From Monocercomonoides exilis (Eukaryota; Preaxostyla; Oxymonadida; Polymastigidae), in contig LSRY02000023.1 in NCBI GenBank assembly GCA_001643675.2, positions 597,001 through 661,000 on the forward strand: 64,000 nucleotides of DNA, read 5' to 3'. A program made the translations under genes and the position numbers. Positions 33,301-46,289 of the stretch are shown here, piece after piece. The stretch's first letter is position 1; each line of letters starts with the position of its first letter. The notes below the pieces were generated by a model. That model had not been told where the DNA came from and did not search any database. It saw nothing but the letters and a program-made list of their open reading frames with translations.

Positions 33301-36004
33301 TTCATTCACTCCTTCGCCTTCATATTCGTATTCAAATTCAAATTCGTCTTCATTCTCACTATCAAGATCACAAATAGATCTGATATCTTCATTTCCAGCG
33401 TGTTTGTCAGATTTTCGCTTCGGTCTTCTGCCATTTGCGTTGCCCAACCCTTCTTCTTCCTCTTCCTCCTCCTCATCTTCTTCCTCTTCTTCTTCTTCTC
33501 CTTCTTTTCCTCCTTTTCTTCCTCTTTTCTCTCCATCTTTCTGCTTTTTTGACAAAGAATTCTGATGAAAGCGTTTTTTTCGTATCAGTTTTTGAACATA
33601 CTCTAAATCTTCCCTACGCAAACCCTCCGAAATAGAACCATCGCTTTCTTCTTCTTCTTGCTTTTCTTCTTCCTCCTCCTGAATCTTCGTTTCAATGCTT
33701 TGTTCCTCCTCTTCATTCTCTTCCTCGTTTTCTTCTTCTTCCTCTTCCTCCTCACCTTCCTCTTCCTCATCCTCCTCCTCAACTTCTTCCTCCTCTTCAT
33801 TTGCTTCCATTTCTTCTCCTTCCTCTTCCATCTCCTCCTTTTCCTCCTCCTCCTCCTCCTCGTCCTTCATCACTATTTGCATTGAATTCATTTCACCCTC
33901 CTTCATTTCCTCTTTCATTATATCCTTTTCACCTGCCTCATTATCCTCCTTCTCCTTCTCCTTCTCATTCGCCTTTAGCTTTTCTTCTTTCTTCGCCTCA
34001 ACTTCACTCTCTTTCTTCTTTCTTCCTCTCTTCATTGTTGCCTTCGGAGAAACCTTCGGAGAAACCTTCTGTTTCCTTCCTTTCCTCTTCGCAGTGACAT
34101 GAAGCGAGGGGTCTTCAATGATCTCGTCATATGATTGAGGTCTTCTGTGTCTTGTCCGCAATTCCATCATCAGCTCATTCGGCAGCCCTTCAAAAACAGC
34201 ACTTTGCTCTTCTTTCCCCTTTTCTGCTGTGTCGATGCTCATTTTGCCTTCTTCAGACTTTTCAGATTTATTTGCTTCATTTTCTGTTTTCTCCTTTTGC
34301 TCTTTGCTTTCCTCTTGTTCGGTTACATTCATGTCAATCGTGCTTTCGGTATCTGCCTCTTCTTCCCCTTCTCTTTCTCCTTTTCCTTTTCCTTTTCCTT
34401 TTCCACTCAGCTTCTTTTCTTTTTTCTTATCGCTCGTCTCATTGCTTCTCCTTTCGGTTTCCGTTAACGATTTTCCCTTTCCTCCTCTTCCTCTTCCTCT
34501 CCCACCTCTTCCTCTTCCTCCTCTTCCTCTTCCACCTCTTCCGCTTTTTCCTCCTCTCCCTCCTCTTCCGCTCGTCTTCCCTTTGTTTTCTTTGCTCTCT
34601 TTGTTCCCTTCTTTCTCTTCTGTCACAGCTGACTCTGTTTCTGTCTCTGTATCTGAAGCAGCTGCTGCTGAAACGGCCGCAACAGCAGCAGCGACAGCTG
34701 CTTTGATTTCATCATCATTTGAAACTCCTGCCATTCCTGTTGTTTTATCGACATCTTCTCCTTCTCCTTCTCTTTCCCTTTCTCCTTCCAACTTCAATCT
34801 CTCCGCTCCTTCCTTTGTGCACACCCCACCAATATCGTGCCTTGCCATCTCGTCTTTCTCCTCAGTCTCCCTCTGCACCCTCTTCATCGTTCCCCAATAC
34901 AGCCTCTTCTTCTTGCTCTGCTGCAGCAGATGCTCAAACGCTGCCCTTGTCCGCTTGTCGTGAAACACCCGCCCTGTGCACTGTTCTGTGTCGCGTGTCC
35001 ACCTCTTCCGCCCTTTCTTCTTCCTCCGCTTCTTCGCGCCTTTCTTCCGGACGCACTTCTGAATGCTGCTGATGATGCTCCCGAAACTGCGCGCGCTGCT
35101 GCTTCTGCTGCTAACACTGGCACTGCCATTGTTATTATTGCTATTTTTTGTCTTCTCTTTATTGCCTTCTTTCTTCTCAATTCCAGAAGATTCAGAGTTT
35201 GCTTCTGAGTCTATCTCACTTTTGTCTTCTTTCTCTGTCTCACTCACTGTTTCTGTTTCTGTCTCTGTGTCTGACCCTCCCTCTGAGGCAATTTGCTTCT
35301 TTTGGGCACAATTCTTCATCTTCACTTTCTCATTCCATCCATCTTCTCCACTTTCTTCTTCCCCTTCCCCTTTCACTTCCCCATCTTCCCCTTCTTCTCC
35401 CTCCTCCCCCTCTCCTCCTTCCTTCTTCGCTGCCTTCCCTTCACTAACCTTCAGGCTCCTCAGCTCAGCAGTCACCTCCCTCAGAATCTGCTTGTCCGCC
35501 TCCAGTTTGCTGGTAAGGTGGGGTCCTTTCATCAGCCGCTCTAACAGCTGTTTGTTCCTCGCCAGCGCATCCAGCTCAGCCTGCCCGTCAAAAAACAGCT
35601 TTTCTCTGGTGCTGTCAGCAGCACTGAGCGAATCCAAGGAAGACATCGACTCGTTCCCTTCTTCTTTTCTGTCGAATTTACTTGGAAATGCTCTGTTTCT
35701 ACTGAACATGGAACTTTTGACAATTTCACTTGAATTTTTACAAGAACCGTCCTTTGCAGCGTTCTGAAGCAATTCTTGTGCTTTTCTCTCTCTTTCCCTG
35801 GCAGCTCTCACTCTCCTCAGCTCTTCCCCAACGACCAAAAACAGCTTTCTAGCGAACCACTGCCTGTTTCTGCGGTAGATCTGCTTGTCGCTCTCGTAGT
35901 TCGAACACATCAGTGTCATCATCACCACTCGCCGGGCGAAGTGCGGGAAGCAGCGGATGACATTCTCGATCGTCATGAAGTGCGGATCGGCACAGAGTTC
36001 GAAT
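30331..36004 (-). CDS. Giant nuclear-looking protein (about 1,881 residues from the ATG at 35976)
   Basis: One open frame runs from an acceptor (ctgctcag, ending at 36005) to a stop at 30331. The first in-frame Met after the GC rise is at 35976. An upstream exon may supply the true start. Order of parts: an ordered N-terminus (MTIENVIRCFPHFARRVVMM, then a basic RRNRQWFARKLFLVV and a charged helix); an acidic/basic linker; KKGRKRWTRDTEQCTGRVFH; an RGG/AT-hook-like run at about residue 480 (GRGGRGRGGRGRGGRGRG); PKVSPKATMKRGRKKK; a long poly-Glu region at about 700-760; a poly-Lys patch; LLCSCCCCC; a segment with R-x-x-R-P-D-E; a Cys cluster at about 1320-1350 (NGCGCIDCCEAEGK and NRCNGCECRD); a poly-Ser run; and an ordered block around WGTPQWMRMMEEWTDPDHPP. 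Charge, RGG boxes and possible metal-binding Cys suggest chromatin or RNA binding in the nucleus. No known family was identified. Confidence 0.8.
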
Positions 36005-36174
36005 CTGAGCAGGAGAAAATTATTTGGTGAGAAAAAAAAATTATAATAAATATTTTGAAAAAAAAATTTTTTAATAATAATTATAAAAATTATAAGGAAA
36101 ATAAAAATTAAATGCAAAAAATTATATAAAACACGATAAAAGCATTTATTAATAGTACAAAAAAAGACATGTAC

Positions 36175-36897
36175 TCAATCATACTGCTCGTAGTCATTTT
36201 CAAGCAGCAGGGCTTCATAAGCAAAGCGTTCGTGAACACCAGCAAACGGCATGGTTGATCCCTCAGCCACAAAAGTCGTATCTTTGCCGTCTGACTCTAC
36301 GCTCGTAGTTTCGGTGAATGGAAGTGTCTTACGAACAGAAGGCACGGGATCAAAATATCCGTTCTTGATGTAAGCTTGGGAGTACACAAACCAAAGATCG
36401 TTTGAAATGCCAAATTGCATGTGAGGCGCAATGGAACACGGAAGAACATTTTTAATATCAATGATGGAGAACGAAAACTGCGAGTGTTTTAAATTGCTTA
36501 TTCGCATTGTTTCCATATAATTTTTGTATGATGAAGGATATTCATTCAGAGGTGGCAAAATAATAATTCCTATCATAACTCCAACGAACTCTGAAGGAAA
36601 AGGATGCTGTGGGTTTATGAATCCTTTATGAACAAGGCATGCAACAAGATCAGATATGTCTGAATAAGGATCAGATCCAAACACCTGTCTTATTTCAACT
36701 GGGAAAAGTCTTGGCGTTAAATACTTGCGTACAACCATCAAAGAAAAGACATATATTTGCAACAAAAATAATAATGCAGATATTTTTCATACTTTTGATT
36801 CAATGAATACTTTTTTCAGTCTGCACGAATCATAACATGAGGTGAGCAAAAGCTGCCTTGTTGTCTTATTAGGATCATATACAATCACTATGCGCAT
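36175..36897 (-). CDS. Rxt3-like protein (histone deacetylase complex family), two exons
   Basis: Exon 1 is 36897-36793 (MRIVIVYDPNKTTRQLLL... through IESK) and exon 2 is 36723-36175. The 69-nt intron has GTATGA...CAAG ends and phase 0. The product has 217 residues. Residues 47-68 read RQVFGSDPYSDISDLVACLV followed by HKG, then VGVMIGIIILPPLNEYPSSY. This fits the Rxt3 pattern (R-x-x-W/F-G-t-D-x-Y-s-D-x-S-D-x-x-x-x-x-x-H-x-G, then a beta hairpin ending L-P-x-L-x-x-Y). Rxt3 belongs to the Sin3/Rpd3-type histone deacetylase complex in fungi and has relatives in protists. The rest of the protein (FPFTETTSVESD-type tail) is not characteristic. The stop is only 171 bp from the giant gene on the same strand. 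The family call is from memory and moderate. Confidence 0.6.
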
Positions 36898-37139
36898 TGA
36901 ATAAAATAAAAATAAATCGATGAAATGTCTTTTAATATGTCAGACCATTGGTGGTTGCTTTCTGTTTTCTTTTTGTTCGAAAAGACATTCTGAGCATATT
37001 AAATAGTATAATGAAATTTGCTTATTAGTTTTAATCAGATATTCACACATTTCTTCGGAAGATATCATTCTTAATTCAAAATCATAAAAAAAAAGATTTG
37101 GAGAACCATAAGTCATTCAAAAATATTTGATTTTATTTT

Positions 37140-40100
37140 ATGACAGAATCTACGGAAAGGTACACTTTAGAGTGTGCCTTAAGCAAGATCCGACCAAACG
37201 AGGAGTTTCTTAATTTTTTAGGACATCATTCATCTCATTTATCATTTTGTGGACTTCCATCTGTTTGCTTTTTTTTAAAAGTTGATTAATGCTCTTATTA
37301 ACATATCTTTCATTAAGAGTTTTCAAAACACTCATTCTCCTGATGGTTTTGTTGCGATGAAAACTCTTGTTCATTATCCTTATTTGAAATCGATCAGCTT
37401 TTCTGGATGTAGAAAAGAACTGTTACAAAATCGTTCATTCTGCTCTTCTTTGTGCGAATTAATATCACAAAACCATTCACTGATTTCTTTAGACTTATCT
37501 GCGTGCAATCTAGATGATGATGTGTTTTCTGAGCTTCTTCAAGCCATTGGAAAAAGTCATTCTCTTCGAAAATTGAATTTTTCAAACAATGAAATTCATG
37601 TTCACTCAGTTAATGAAGCAGCAAAAATTCTATCCATTTGTAAAAATATTAGAACTCTTGATATTTCGCGGAATCATTTTCTCAGTGACAACTCAGATTT
37701 TGTTTTAATGCTTACCACATTAGTCACAAGCTCATCCGTTTCTGATTTGCATATTACTGTAAATTCCAATCCACTTTTACCATTTTTTCCAGTTTTAATG
37801 AAAAAAGGAGGAATCAATAGGTTGTCCTGGAATAATTCTTCAATAACTGCGAAAGATTTTTCATCTTTTCTTCTATGTTTTCCTGAAACAAAGTCAGATG
37901 CAGCACGTTTAATCAGAGAAACGCACACACCGCCTAAACTTCCATCATATGACATTTTACCTCCTTCAAAGGCCAAATCTTATGGAAGACTCTTTTTTTC
38001 TCCCACTTCGCGAGCTCAATCAAGAGAAAGAGCAACATCGGCTCAACTTCCAAAGAAAGAAAAAAAATTAACTGCAAAAGAGAGAAGAGCGAAGAGAATA
38101 GCAGAGAAGAAAGAAAAAGAGCGCATAGATCGAATAACAGAAGAGCGGGAACGGATCATGCGAGGCGTGCAAGTCACAGATGTTTTGAATGTGTTAGAGG
38201 TTATTCAGACAAACACACAAAACGGAAGAGAAATCGCGTTTGGCCTTTCGCCACAAAATGAAGAAGAGCAAATGACAAAGCCGGGAAACAGGCGTCTTTT
38301 ATCGAAAAGTTCAAGTGCCGGCAAAAGAAGCACAAGCAAAACACGCCCAAAATCAGCTCTTCCTTCCACTTCTTCCTCATTTCGCCCATTTCAAAGCACA
38401 TCAACCAGCCCTCTGCGAAGAAGGCGCAATTTAATTCAGCCTCCGCATTTTCAGATAACTCATCTCGACTTGTCTTATTCCTCAGTCGACGAGCTGTCTG
38501 CTTCGCTTCTTTTCCTGCTTCTCTCGCTGAATCCGCGAATTGCGTCGCTTTCTCTATCACATTGTCCTGTGTTTGAGAGCAATTCTTCATTAGCCCCTTC
38601 TTCCTCTGCCACTTCACCACAATCACAATCACAACCGCAATCACAAGAAACTGCTTCTTCTTCTCCTTCTCCTTCATCTTTCACTTCACTCTCAAGACTC
38701 ATTCCTTCCCTCACCTCATTTTCAGACATTTCGCTTCGCCCAATCGAGTTGTGTCTTCTTCACATGCTTTCTCTGAACAACACACTCATTTCATTGGACC
38801 TTTCAGCCACTCACTTGTCTTCTCACCTGGGAATGTCTCTAATCAGCCTGTTGAAGCACGGAAGCTGTAGACAGCTAACTTCACTTGTGTTGGAAGAGAA
38901 TGAAGAGTTGGCTGGAGATGTGGATGAAGAGTTGTTTGGAGAAGAAGGAGAAAGAGGAGAAGAGGGAAGGAAAAGCAATATAAAAGACGATTTTGGAATG
39001 GCGCTTCTTGATTTGATTGAAAAAGGAGGAAGAGGAGAAGAAGCAGAAGAAGAGAAGATGAAAACAAGTACTCCTTCAATCATTCCAGATGGACTTTCAT
39101 TACTTCCTGTTTCCACTTCAACCGTTTCTTCTTCTTCTTCTTCTTCTTCTTCTTCTTTTTCCTCTTCTTCAGATCAATTAAATCAAAACATTCCTCATTT
39201 TCCGTTTGATCCATGCCATTTCCCTCTGCTTTCTGCTCGTTTTGGCCACAGTTCAAACAACTTCGATGAGCAAACAATGAAAAAACTTCCTCTTTTGCAT
39301 TTTCGTCAGATGAGGGTGACTCAATTTGAGAGGGATGCACTTGAATGGATGGAAGCTAAAAGACAGCAAAGTCAGCTGGAAACAGGGAAATGTGGAAAGC
39401 ATTTGAAAGAAAGAAGTTCAAGTTATTCTGATTCGATGAATGATGAAGAGAATGAAGACGAAGATTGCACAGGAACTGAACAAGAATCAGAAGATTTTGA
39501 TTTTCAAAACAGAGAAAGAGAAGAATTTCAATCAAAAGAGGAAAAATTGAGTGACACATTGATCACTTCTGTTGTTCCGCCGTTTATTGAGCCTGATTCT
39601 TTTGTGCATTCTTCCTATTCATTTGCTGATTCAGCCACAAAGCAGCTGACTTTGCGATCGATGAAAATGAACAGCATTTCAAAGAAAACGAAAAAAAGAA
39701 CAAAAAAAGGAGGAAAGAAAGAAAGTTCTTTTGATCAGAATTTTCTGAACAGAATGAATGCGATTGGTGATTCATCTGAACAGAGAAGAGAACAGATGAG
39801 TTGTTCTCCTCTGCCATCTCATTCTTCTTCACAATTTGCAAGTTCATCATCATCATCATCTTCTCCCTCTTCTTCTTCTTCTTCTTCTTCTTCTTTCCCT
39901 TCAAATCCTCGTGCTGAAATAGAATCTATCAGAAAGAATTCATTTAGCTCAGATAAATTAAATGATAAGCAACATCCACAAAACACATCTGGAATGGTTT
40001 TATCAGAAAAAGAACTTGATGAGAAAGATGAAATTGATGCTTGGAATGAGCTGAACAGCGAAATGGAAGATTTGAATGACGAAACAGAATGGAAAAGAGG

Positions 40101-40296
40101 AAGAGAAGAAGGGAAAACAGTTTCTTTTGAGAACAAAAAAGAATTTGGCAGTGAAAGTGGTATTCAAAAAGATGAAAAACCAGATTTTTCTGATAATTCT
40201 CAGACCAGCAACAAAAATCCTCAAATGAATGAACAACAGAAAACAAGCATTTTGTTTGCAGATAGCATGCAATCATCTCACAAATCTCCATTTCCT

Positions 40297-40331
<35 letters not shown>

Positions 40332-40612
40332 ATCGTCATCATCTTCTGTTCCTTCCTCTTTTTCTGAAGATAATTCGTCATTTGATTCAACTTCTGCATT
40401 TTCAGATTCGATTTCTGAGTATTTGACACAAACAGAACACATTCCAAAGGATAAGTCTTCTCTTCTTTCTTCTTTTTCGCCACTTCTTTTTTCAATAGAA
40501 GAAACGAAGGAGCTCGCAAAATGGTGGCAAAGAAGCTTTTTGCTGAATGTTGGCAATTTAGAAAAGTTTGCATTGTTTTCCCTTTTCATGTAAATGCATT
40601 GTAAAATTTCAT

Positions 40613-40659
<47 letters not shown>

Positions 40660-41226
40660 TTTTATTCTATTTTTTGATTTCTTCATGTTTATTTTTTCAT
40701 GACAATCACCAATTATTCCTAAACCATTCTTCTTATTGATTTCACCACTCTTTCCAGATATCCTTCCTTCTCACCCAAAATGCGATCATTGATTCAGACA
40801 GCCATCAGAGAAAACAACGTTCTTGTGGATTTAGCTGCAAATCTTGCTTCCTTTGAACCTTCAAAGCAAATTCAGCCACAAAAACAGACTGTTTCAAAGG
40901 AAAAAGAAGCAATGAAACCAAAAACTCGAACTGCTTCACCTAAAAAGGCAGCAACAAAAAGAACAGAAAAGTCAAAAAAGACAACATCTTCTGTGAATTC
41001 TTGTATTTCACAGAATATTCGTCCAAAATCTGCACTTTCTGGGCTTCTTCCTTCTGAACTGAATGTTCTTTCGGATGAATTGACTGAATTGTCAACTGAG
41101 TTGCTGCTTCGTCGTGAAGAAATAAACAAGAAAAATGAATTGGATTTCATCAAAGAAGAAACTAAAAAACTAACTTTACTAAGACATCCTTTAAAGAAGA
41201 AGAAGAAGAAGAAGAAGAAGCTTTGA
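37140..41226 (+). CDS. Leucine-rich-repeat protein with long Ser/Glu-rich linkers, three exons
   Basis: Exons are 37140-37262, 37318-40589 and 40758-41226, introns 55 and 168 nt, phases 0 and 2, total 3864 nt or 1,287 residues. The N-terminal 200 residues carry RNI-type leucine-rich repeats (HSLISLDLSACNLDDDVFSE, HSLRKLNFSNNEIHVHS, NIRTLDISRNHF). After a basic helical segment (KKEKKLTAKERRAKRIAEKK) a second LRR set follows (ITHLDLSYSSVDELSASLLF, NNTLISLDLSATHLSSHLGM, QLTSLVLEENEEL). The rest is dominated by Ser tracts, acidic repeats and Lys-rich runs. The last exon adds KMRSLIQTAIRENNVLVDLA, LLPSELNVLSDELTELSTEL and a poly-Lys end. The split LRR plus helical tail layout recalls centrosomal/ciliary LRR proteins such as CEP78, but no diagnostic motif was found. 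It probably acts as a protein-binding scaffold. Confidence 0.8.
40611..40664. repeat. (ATTT)n microsatellite inside intron 2 of the LRR gene
   Basis: About thirteen ATTT units make up a third of the 168-nt intron, just after the donor GTAAAT. Confidence 0.9.
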
Positions 41227-41655
41227 AAATATTTGAAAGCAAGTTGTTTCTCAAAGACATTTTTCTACTATAATGCACCTAAGAAATGCAGTCATTTTTG
41301 CAAAACGCTTGATAATACTTTCATAATCAAATAATTTTAACCTTGGAATATTTATTTTGTTGTATAATGAAGAAAGAATTTCGTATTTATTTTTTGTGTT
41401 TATTTGAAGTTATACCGTCTTTTATAAATCACGAAATACTTATCAATACCTTTGAAAAAGCTTTTTTGTACAATCCTCATTTATAACTTTGATCATAGCA
41501 CATTATAAAAACTTTTTCCGGTTCATTGTAAAAATTTGTTTTATCGACTTATCAGAGAATCTTTTTACTTAAATTATTTGTTCGCGTGTAAGAAAAGGTT
41601 TTTGCAATGCCGATTTTTGATGTTGTTATTAAATTTTAATTTAATAAAGTAAATA
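41227..41655. other. Spacer between tandem plus-strand genes
   Basis: AT-rich. It presumably carries the 3' end of the LRR gene and the promoter of the next. No motif recognised. Confidence 0.45.
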
Positions 41656-44105
41656 ATGTCAATTTACACATCAAGAGAATTTCATAATGCTCCGCAAACT
41701 CGCCATTTGTTTGATATATCTGTAGAGCATAACTTTAAAGGTTAGAAATAATGGCTATTTATATCCATGAAATTTAATGCTTTATTGACATTTTAGTTCA
41801 TCATGTTGATTTTACTCCAAAATTGAGAGAGAAAACAAGCCTGATGGCCTACAAAGAAAGAGCCATGACGCGCTACACTTCAGAGATTGTTAGGCCACCA
41901 TGCAGTCTATTTCGGATATTTAACACTGATACAGAAAAAAGAACAATGCTTAATAGATTTTTATTATCCGTTTTGATGTACTTCCAAGCTTTTTTAAAGA
42001 AAAAGCAATTGGTGAGGGAGACACAAAAGCAACTTGCTAAAGAGTCACCAACAAGCCTTGCTCTTCAATCAGCTGTACCAATCGATAAAAAAGCAGACGA
42101 AGCCATTCAGAAAGAATTAAACACATATTTCGCAATGACGTCTCAAGCATATTTCAATGTTTTAGCTCATACATGCTTTGGAGGACGCCACATGGAAAGA
42201 GTTTCTTCCACACTTCAGGAAGAATTTTTCCAAAATCTTACAGATTTCACACTAATATTTTGCACCACAATTTTGGGAACAACTCACACGAAGGAAATAG
42301 AAACCGAACTGTTGAATATGATTGGATCTCCTTCATTCAACACGGCAGCACACACGACAGATTTCCAAGAAATCGAAGCATTGCTTGGAGTGAGTGGCAC
42401 TTCTGGAAAGCTAAGAAGAGCAGCGAAGCAGATAGTCACCCACAATCTGTTGGATGCCTCAAAATGCAAATGTCCGCTTTTGGCGTCTGTTTTCCCTTCT
42501 CCCCGCGAAATGCAGACACTTGGACGATTTACGCTGCCGACGAGTGAAATGATTGGGAAAGGAAGAGATAAAGAAAAAGAGAAAGAGAAAGAGAGGGAAG
42601 GAGAAGGAGAAAGAGAAGACGATGATGATAATGAAAACAAAGGAGAGAAAGGAGAAGAAGGACAAATAAAAGAAAGAGAATTCAAAAGCGAAGCTGAAAA
42701 CGGAGATTTTCCAACCACTTCAGATCGAAACAACAGAGAAAAATCACACAGAAGGCCATTCAATGAAACAATTCCTACTTTGCCTTCATCCTTTTCTGGT
42801 CAAATGAACCACAGCGCTGTCCATTCAGCCAGCAGCAGCAGTCGAATGACCCATTCATCGGCTGCATCTGCACTCACACAGAGAACAGCAAAGACGTCGC
42901 AGTCGACGAGACGCTCACATACCTCAAAAGGGATGGGAAAAACAGGAAGAAGTTCATTTGGGGGAATGAATTCTTCTTCTTCTATTTATTCTTCTTCTTC
43001 TTCCTTCTCTTCCAACCGAATTACCCCCACCCCTTCACTCTCTGAGGCAGTTGTGGATGACAGTACATTAAATGAGCTAAATTGGTGGGATCTGACTGAT
43101 TTAGACAACATCAACGTTTCTGTCTTGCTTTCTGCACATTCTCTTTCTGAGTTCAAAGAGCAATTTTTGCAGACGAAAGAGAAAGATCTGAAGGAAGAAG
43201 AGGAAAAATTGAAGTTGAGGCAGATTTTGAGAGAGAAGAAGTATCTGAAGCGGCCAGAGAGGAGGGCGATGTCGACAGAGTTTACGATTAGAACGAGGAA
43301 ATTCTATGATGCAGAGAGAGAAGAGGAGGATGAGGGAGAAGAAGATTATGAAGGAGAAGGAGAAGGAGAAGAAGGAGAAGGGGAAGAAGATAACGATGTG
43401 TATGATTACTTTGATGGAGAAGCAGTTGAAAGAGGAAGAAGGAGAGGGTTTGGGAGAACGGAGGTGAGGTTGGATGAGTTGCTGGGGGTGAAGAAGAAGA
43501 AGAAGAAGAAGACGAGCAATCAAAGATTAAACGAAATAAATAGAAAGAATGAGGAATACGAAGAGAATGAAGAAAATGACTGGAGAAATGAAACGAATTC
43601 ACTTCAAATAGAGAACGAGAAGAGAAGAACCGAAGAAGAAGAAAGAGAAAGAGAAAGAGAAAGAGAAAGAGAAAGAGAAAGAGAAAGAGAAAGAGAAAGA
43701 GAAAGAGAAAGAGAAGAAGAAGATCTGCTTTTGATTAAAACTCCTCCTCCTTCATTCACCTTGCCTCCCCCTTCTGAGTCGATTGCATCTCCAACACCTT
43801 CAAAAATGGCTGGAAATGTGCTGGCGGATGGGGAAGAGAAAGAGAAAAGAATTTCTTCTTCTTCTTCGGCTGAACGTTCTGTTTCTTTTGCTTCTTCTTC
43901 TTCTTCTTCTTCTTCTTCTTCTTCTTCCACTCCATCACGCCATTCAACTTCTTCCTCAGTTAGTTCCTCTCGAAAATCTCCATCTTCTAACACTTCATTC
44001 CCTTCTTCTTCTTCCTCTGCTTCTTCCTCTTTGTCCACTTCACATCCATCAAAGACACAGAAAGAGAAGCCATTCGATAGACCTCTTCCAATTCACTCTG
44101 AATGA
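41656..44105 (+). CDS. Possible PPP1R36-like protein with disordered C-terminus, two exons
   Basis: Exon 1 starts at the ATG at 41656 (MSIYTSREFHNAPQTRHLFD) and ends near 41721-41740. Exon 2 begins between 41796 and 41830, and either pairing keeps the frame (exon 1 to 41721 with 41796, or to 41740 with 41830). The ordered part, about residues 30-280, has SVLMYFQAFLKKKQ, NTYFAMTSQAYFNVLAHTCF, LQEEFFQNLTDFTLIFCTTI, IGSPSFNTAAH and CPLLASVFPSPREMQTL. A helical bundle ending in a L-x-S-x-x-P-S/T-P-x-E block is reminiscent of the protein phosphatase 1 regulatory subunit 36 family, a flagellum-associated protein in animals. The C-terminal 450 residues are disordered: Lys/Glu, Ser, acidic repeats and an Arg-Glu dipeptide run. 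Family call tentative. Confidence 0.65.
43641..43714 (+). repeat. (GAGAAA)n coding repeat
   Basis: A perfect 6-nt repeat of about twelve units inside the preceding gene encodes alternating Arg-Glu. It keeps the reading frame because the unit is a multiple of three. Expect length polymorphism. Confidence 0.95.
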
Positions 44106-45234
44106 ATCGCAAATTAGAACTTTTCTGTTTATTTTCAACCATTTTCTGTTTATTTTCTGTTTATTTTGTGTTTATTTTATTTTATTTTATTTTATTTATT
44201 TATTTTTTTGATACAAGTCTACGAATAATTGTCTAAATCTGTTATTTGCTTTGAATGAATTATTAATAATTGCTTTTCTTTCTTTCTTTCTTTTTTATTT
44301 TTTTTTGTCCCATTTGCTAATAAGAAATGAATATTCACAAATTTCCTTCATCCTTTTTTGTTTGTTTATAAGAGAACAGATAGTTTATTCAGCCTTTTTT
44401 ATGATCTTTTTGTTGAATTTACTGTGATTTTTATATTCATTGAATTTTTATTCCTTTTTTTTTTGTTTTGATTACAAAATGGATGCTTTTCCTGAAGAGA
44501 ATGTCGATGCATTTTGTTTGAAATGGATCATTCAATTGATTCAGTGTCTATTTGTTGCTTGGCTTTTCTCTGTGTTAACAGTTGAGCTTACACTTTAATT
44601 TGGATATCCGCTTCATCTTGTTTGATTAAAGTGCTTTTGATGTTTTAAATCGAATATTTCCTTTCAAGTTCGAAAATTTGGATTTTTGTTTAAAAACAAT
44701 TGTTTCCGAAAATAAATTTTCTCAAATTGAAACTTTGAAATTAAGATTAAAATGTGATTAAGGCCCATGATCATCACAAATTATAAGTGAACAATAAGAG
44801 AAGAAAACGTTTTTGAAAACTAACCATAAAGATGAGAATGCTGTTTATTCAACTGATCCAGCAACTTATTTCTTTTATATGTTCACAACATTATCTTTTT
44901 CAACCAAAGAAAAAAATTTGTTATGGCAAAAAATTTAATATGAACCATAACAAATTTTATCTTTTTCTTCTAAAAAGGGATTGTTTTTTGCAACCCAAAT
45001 TTCAAAAAACTGTTCGAACGAAAGATCAGACGGGAATAGTATGGTTTGAAAAACCATAATCTTTGAGATTTCATATAAAACAACAACAAAAAGATGAAAA
45101 AACATTTGCAAGCGAAAAAAGAAAGCAAAATAATCAAAAGTGGAAACAGAAAAGTTTTCGAAATTGTTTGTGAAAAATTTTGGAAATTTCAATTTCAAAA
45201 AAATAAAGACATTCATCTGAGCAGTTCAATGGTA
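44106..45234. other. AT-rich spacer between convergent genes
   Basis: It contains a TTTTA tract near 44170, a CTTT tract near 44280 and a short inverted repeat (ttgttatgg...ccataacaa) at about 44919-44954. No gene supported. Confidence 0.5.
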
Positions 45235-46256
45235 TTACCTCATTTTATTGAGAGAAGAAGCATCAAATACGACTGGCATTGAGTTTCGTAGATGCAACTG
45301 AACTTCTTCAGAGAGCAAAGCATTAGAATCATCTGGAATTTCATTATTATTATAAGTAGAAGAATAAGAAGAAGAAGATTGAATGAGCGGAGGGTAGTTG
45401 ATGAATGAATGAGAAGGAGGAGGTTGAAAGAAAGGAGGATTTTCTTGTTCTTCAGTCAGCATTTGTTCAATTTCAGAGAGAAGTTTATGAGCTTCTATGT
45501 GATTGGAGGTTGAGAGGGAAGAAGAAGAGGAAATAAAGGAAGAAGAAGAAGAAGAAGGAGAAGAGGAAGAAGAACAGGAAGAAGAAGAAGAAGAAGGAGG
45601 AGGAGGAGAAGGAAAGGGAGAGGAGGAGGAAGAAGAAGAATTCGAATATGAAGAGCAATAAATTGAAGTATCAGGAAAATTAGAAGAATGCTCAAAATCA
45701 TTCAGTTGAATAGCATCTTCATTTGATTCAGAATTCAAAATTTGCTCTTGTTTTTGAGGAAGAAAAGGAAATGAAGATAAAATTTGTGAATGAATTTGTG
45801 AGTCAATTGGAAATTGAGCTGGAATTTGAATAGAAGATTGAATAGAAGATTGAATAGAAGATCGAAAAGACGGCTGAATTGTTGAGTGAACTGAAGATTG
45901 AATTGGAGTTTGTATTTGTGGTTGTATTTCTGATTGAATTTCTGATTGAATATGAGATTGATTTTCTGATTGATTTTCTGATAGAATTTCTGATTGAATT
46001 TCTGATTGATTTTGAAATTGAATAGGAAATTGAATAGACGACTGTGTTTCTGATTGATCAATTGATTGAAGAGGGGCTTCAGTTAATGAATGAATTGAAG
46101 AAGGTGTTAAAGTTAAAGTTGGAGTTTGAATTGGAGTTTGAATTGGAGTGGGAGGAGGAGGAGAAGAAGGAGGAGAATCTTCAAATGAATTAAATGAAGA
46201 AGAAGAAGAAGAAGAAGAAGAAGAAGAAGAAGAAGAAGAAGAAGAAGAAGAAGAAG

Positions 46257-46289
<33 letters not shown>

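Noticed and set aside
33000-35770. Many Ser/Phe/Leu-rich plus-strand frames
   Set aside because: Shadows of the giant minus-strand gene.
38200-40600. Minus-strand frames opposite the LRR gene
   Set aside because: Shadows; they disappear where the LRR gene has introns.
44919-44954. Short inverted repeat
   Set aside because: Nine-bp arms in AT-rich DNA with no second copy; too little to call an element.
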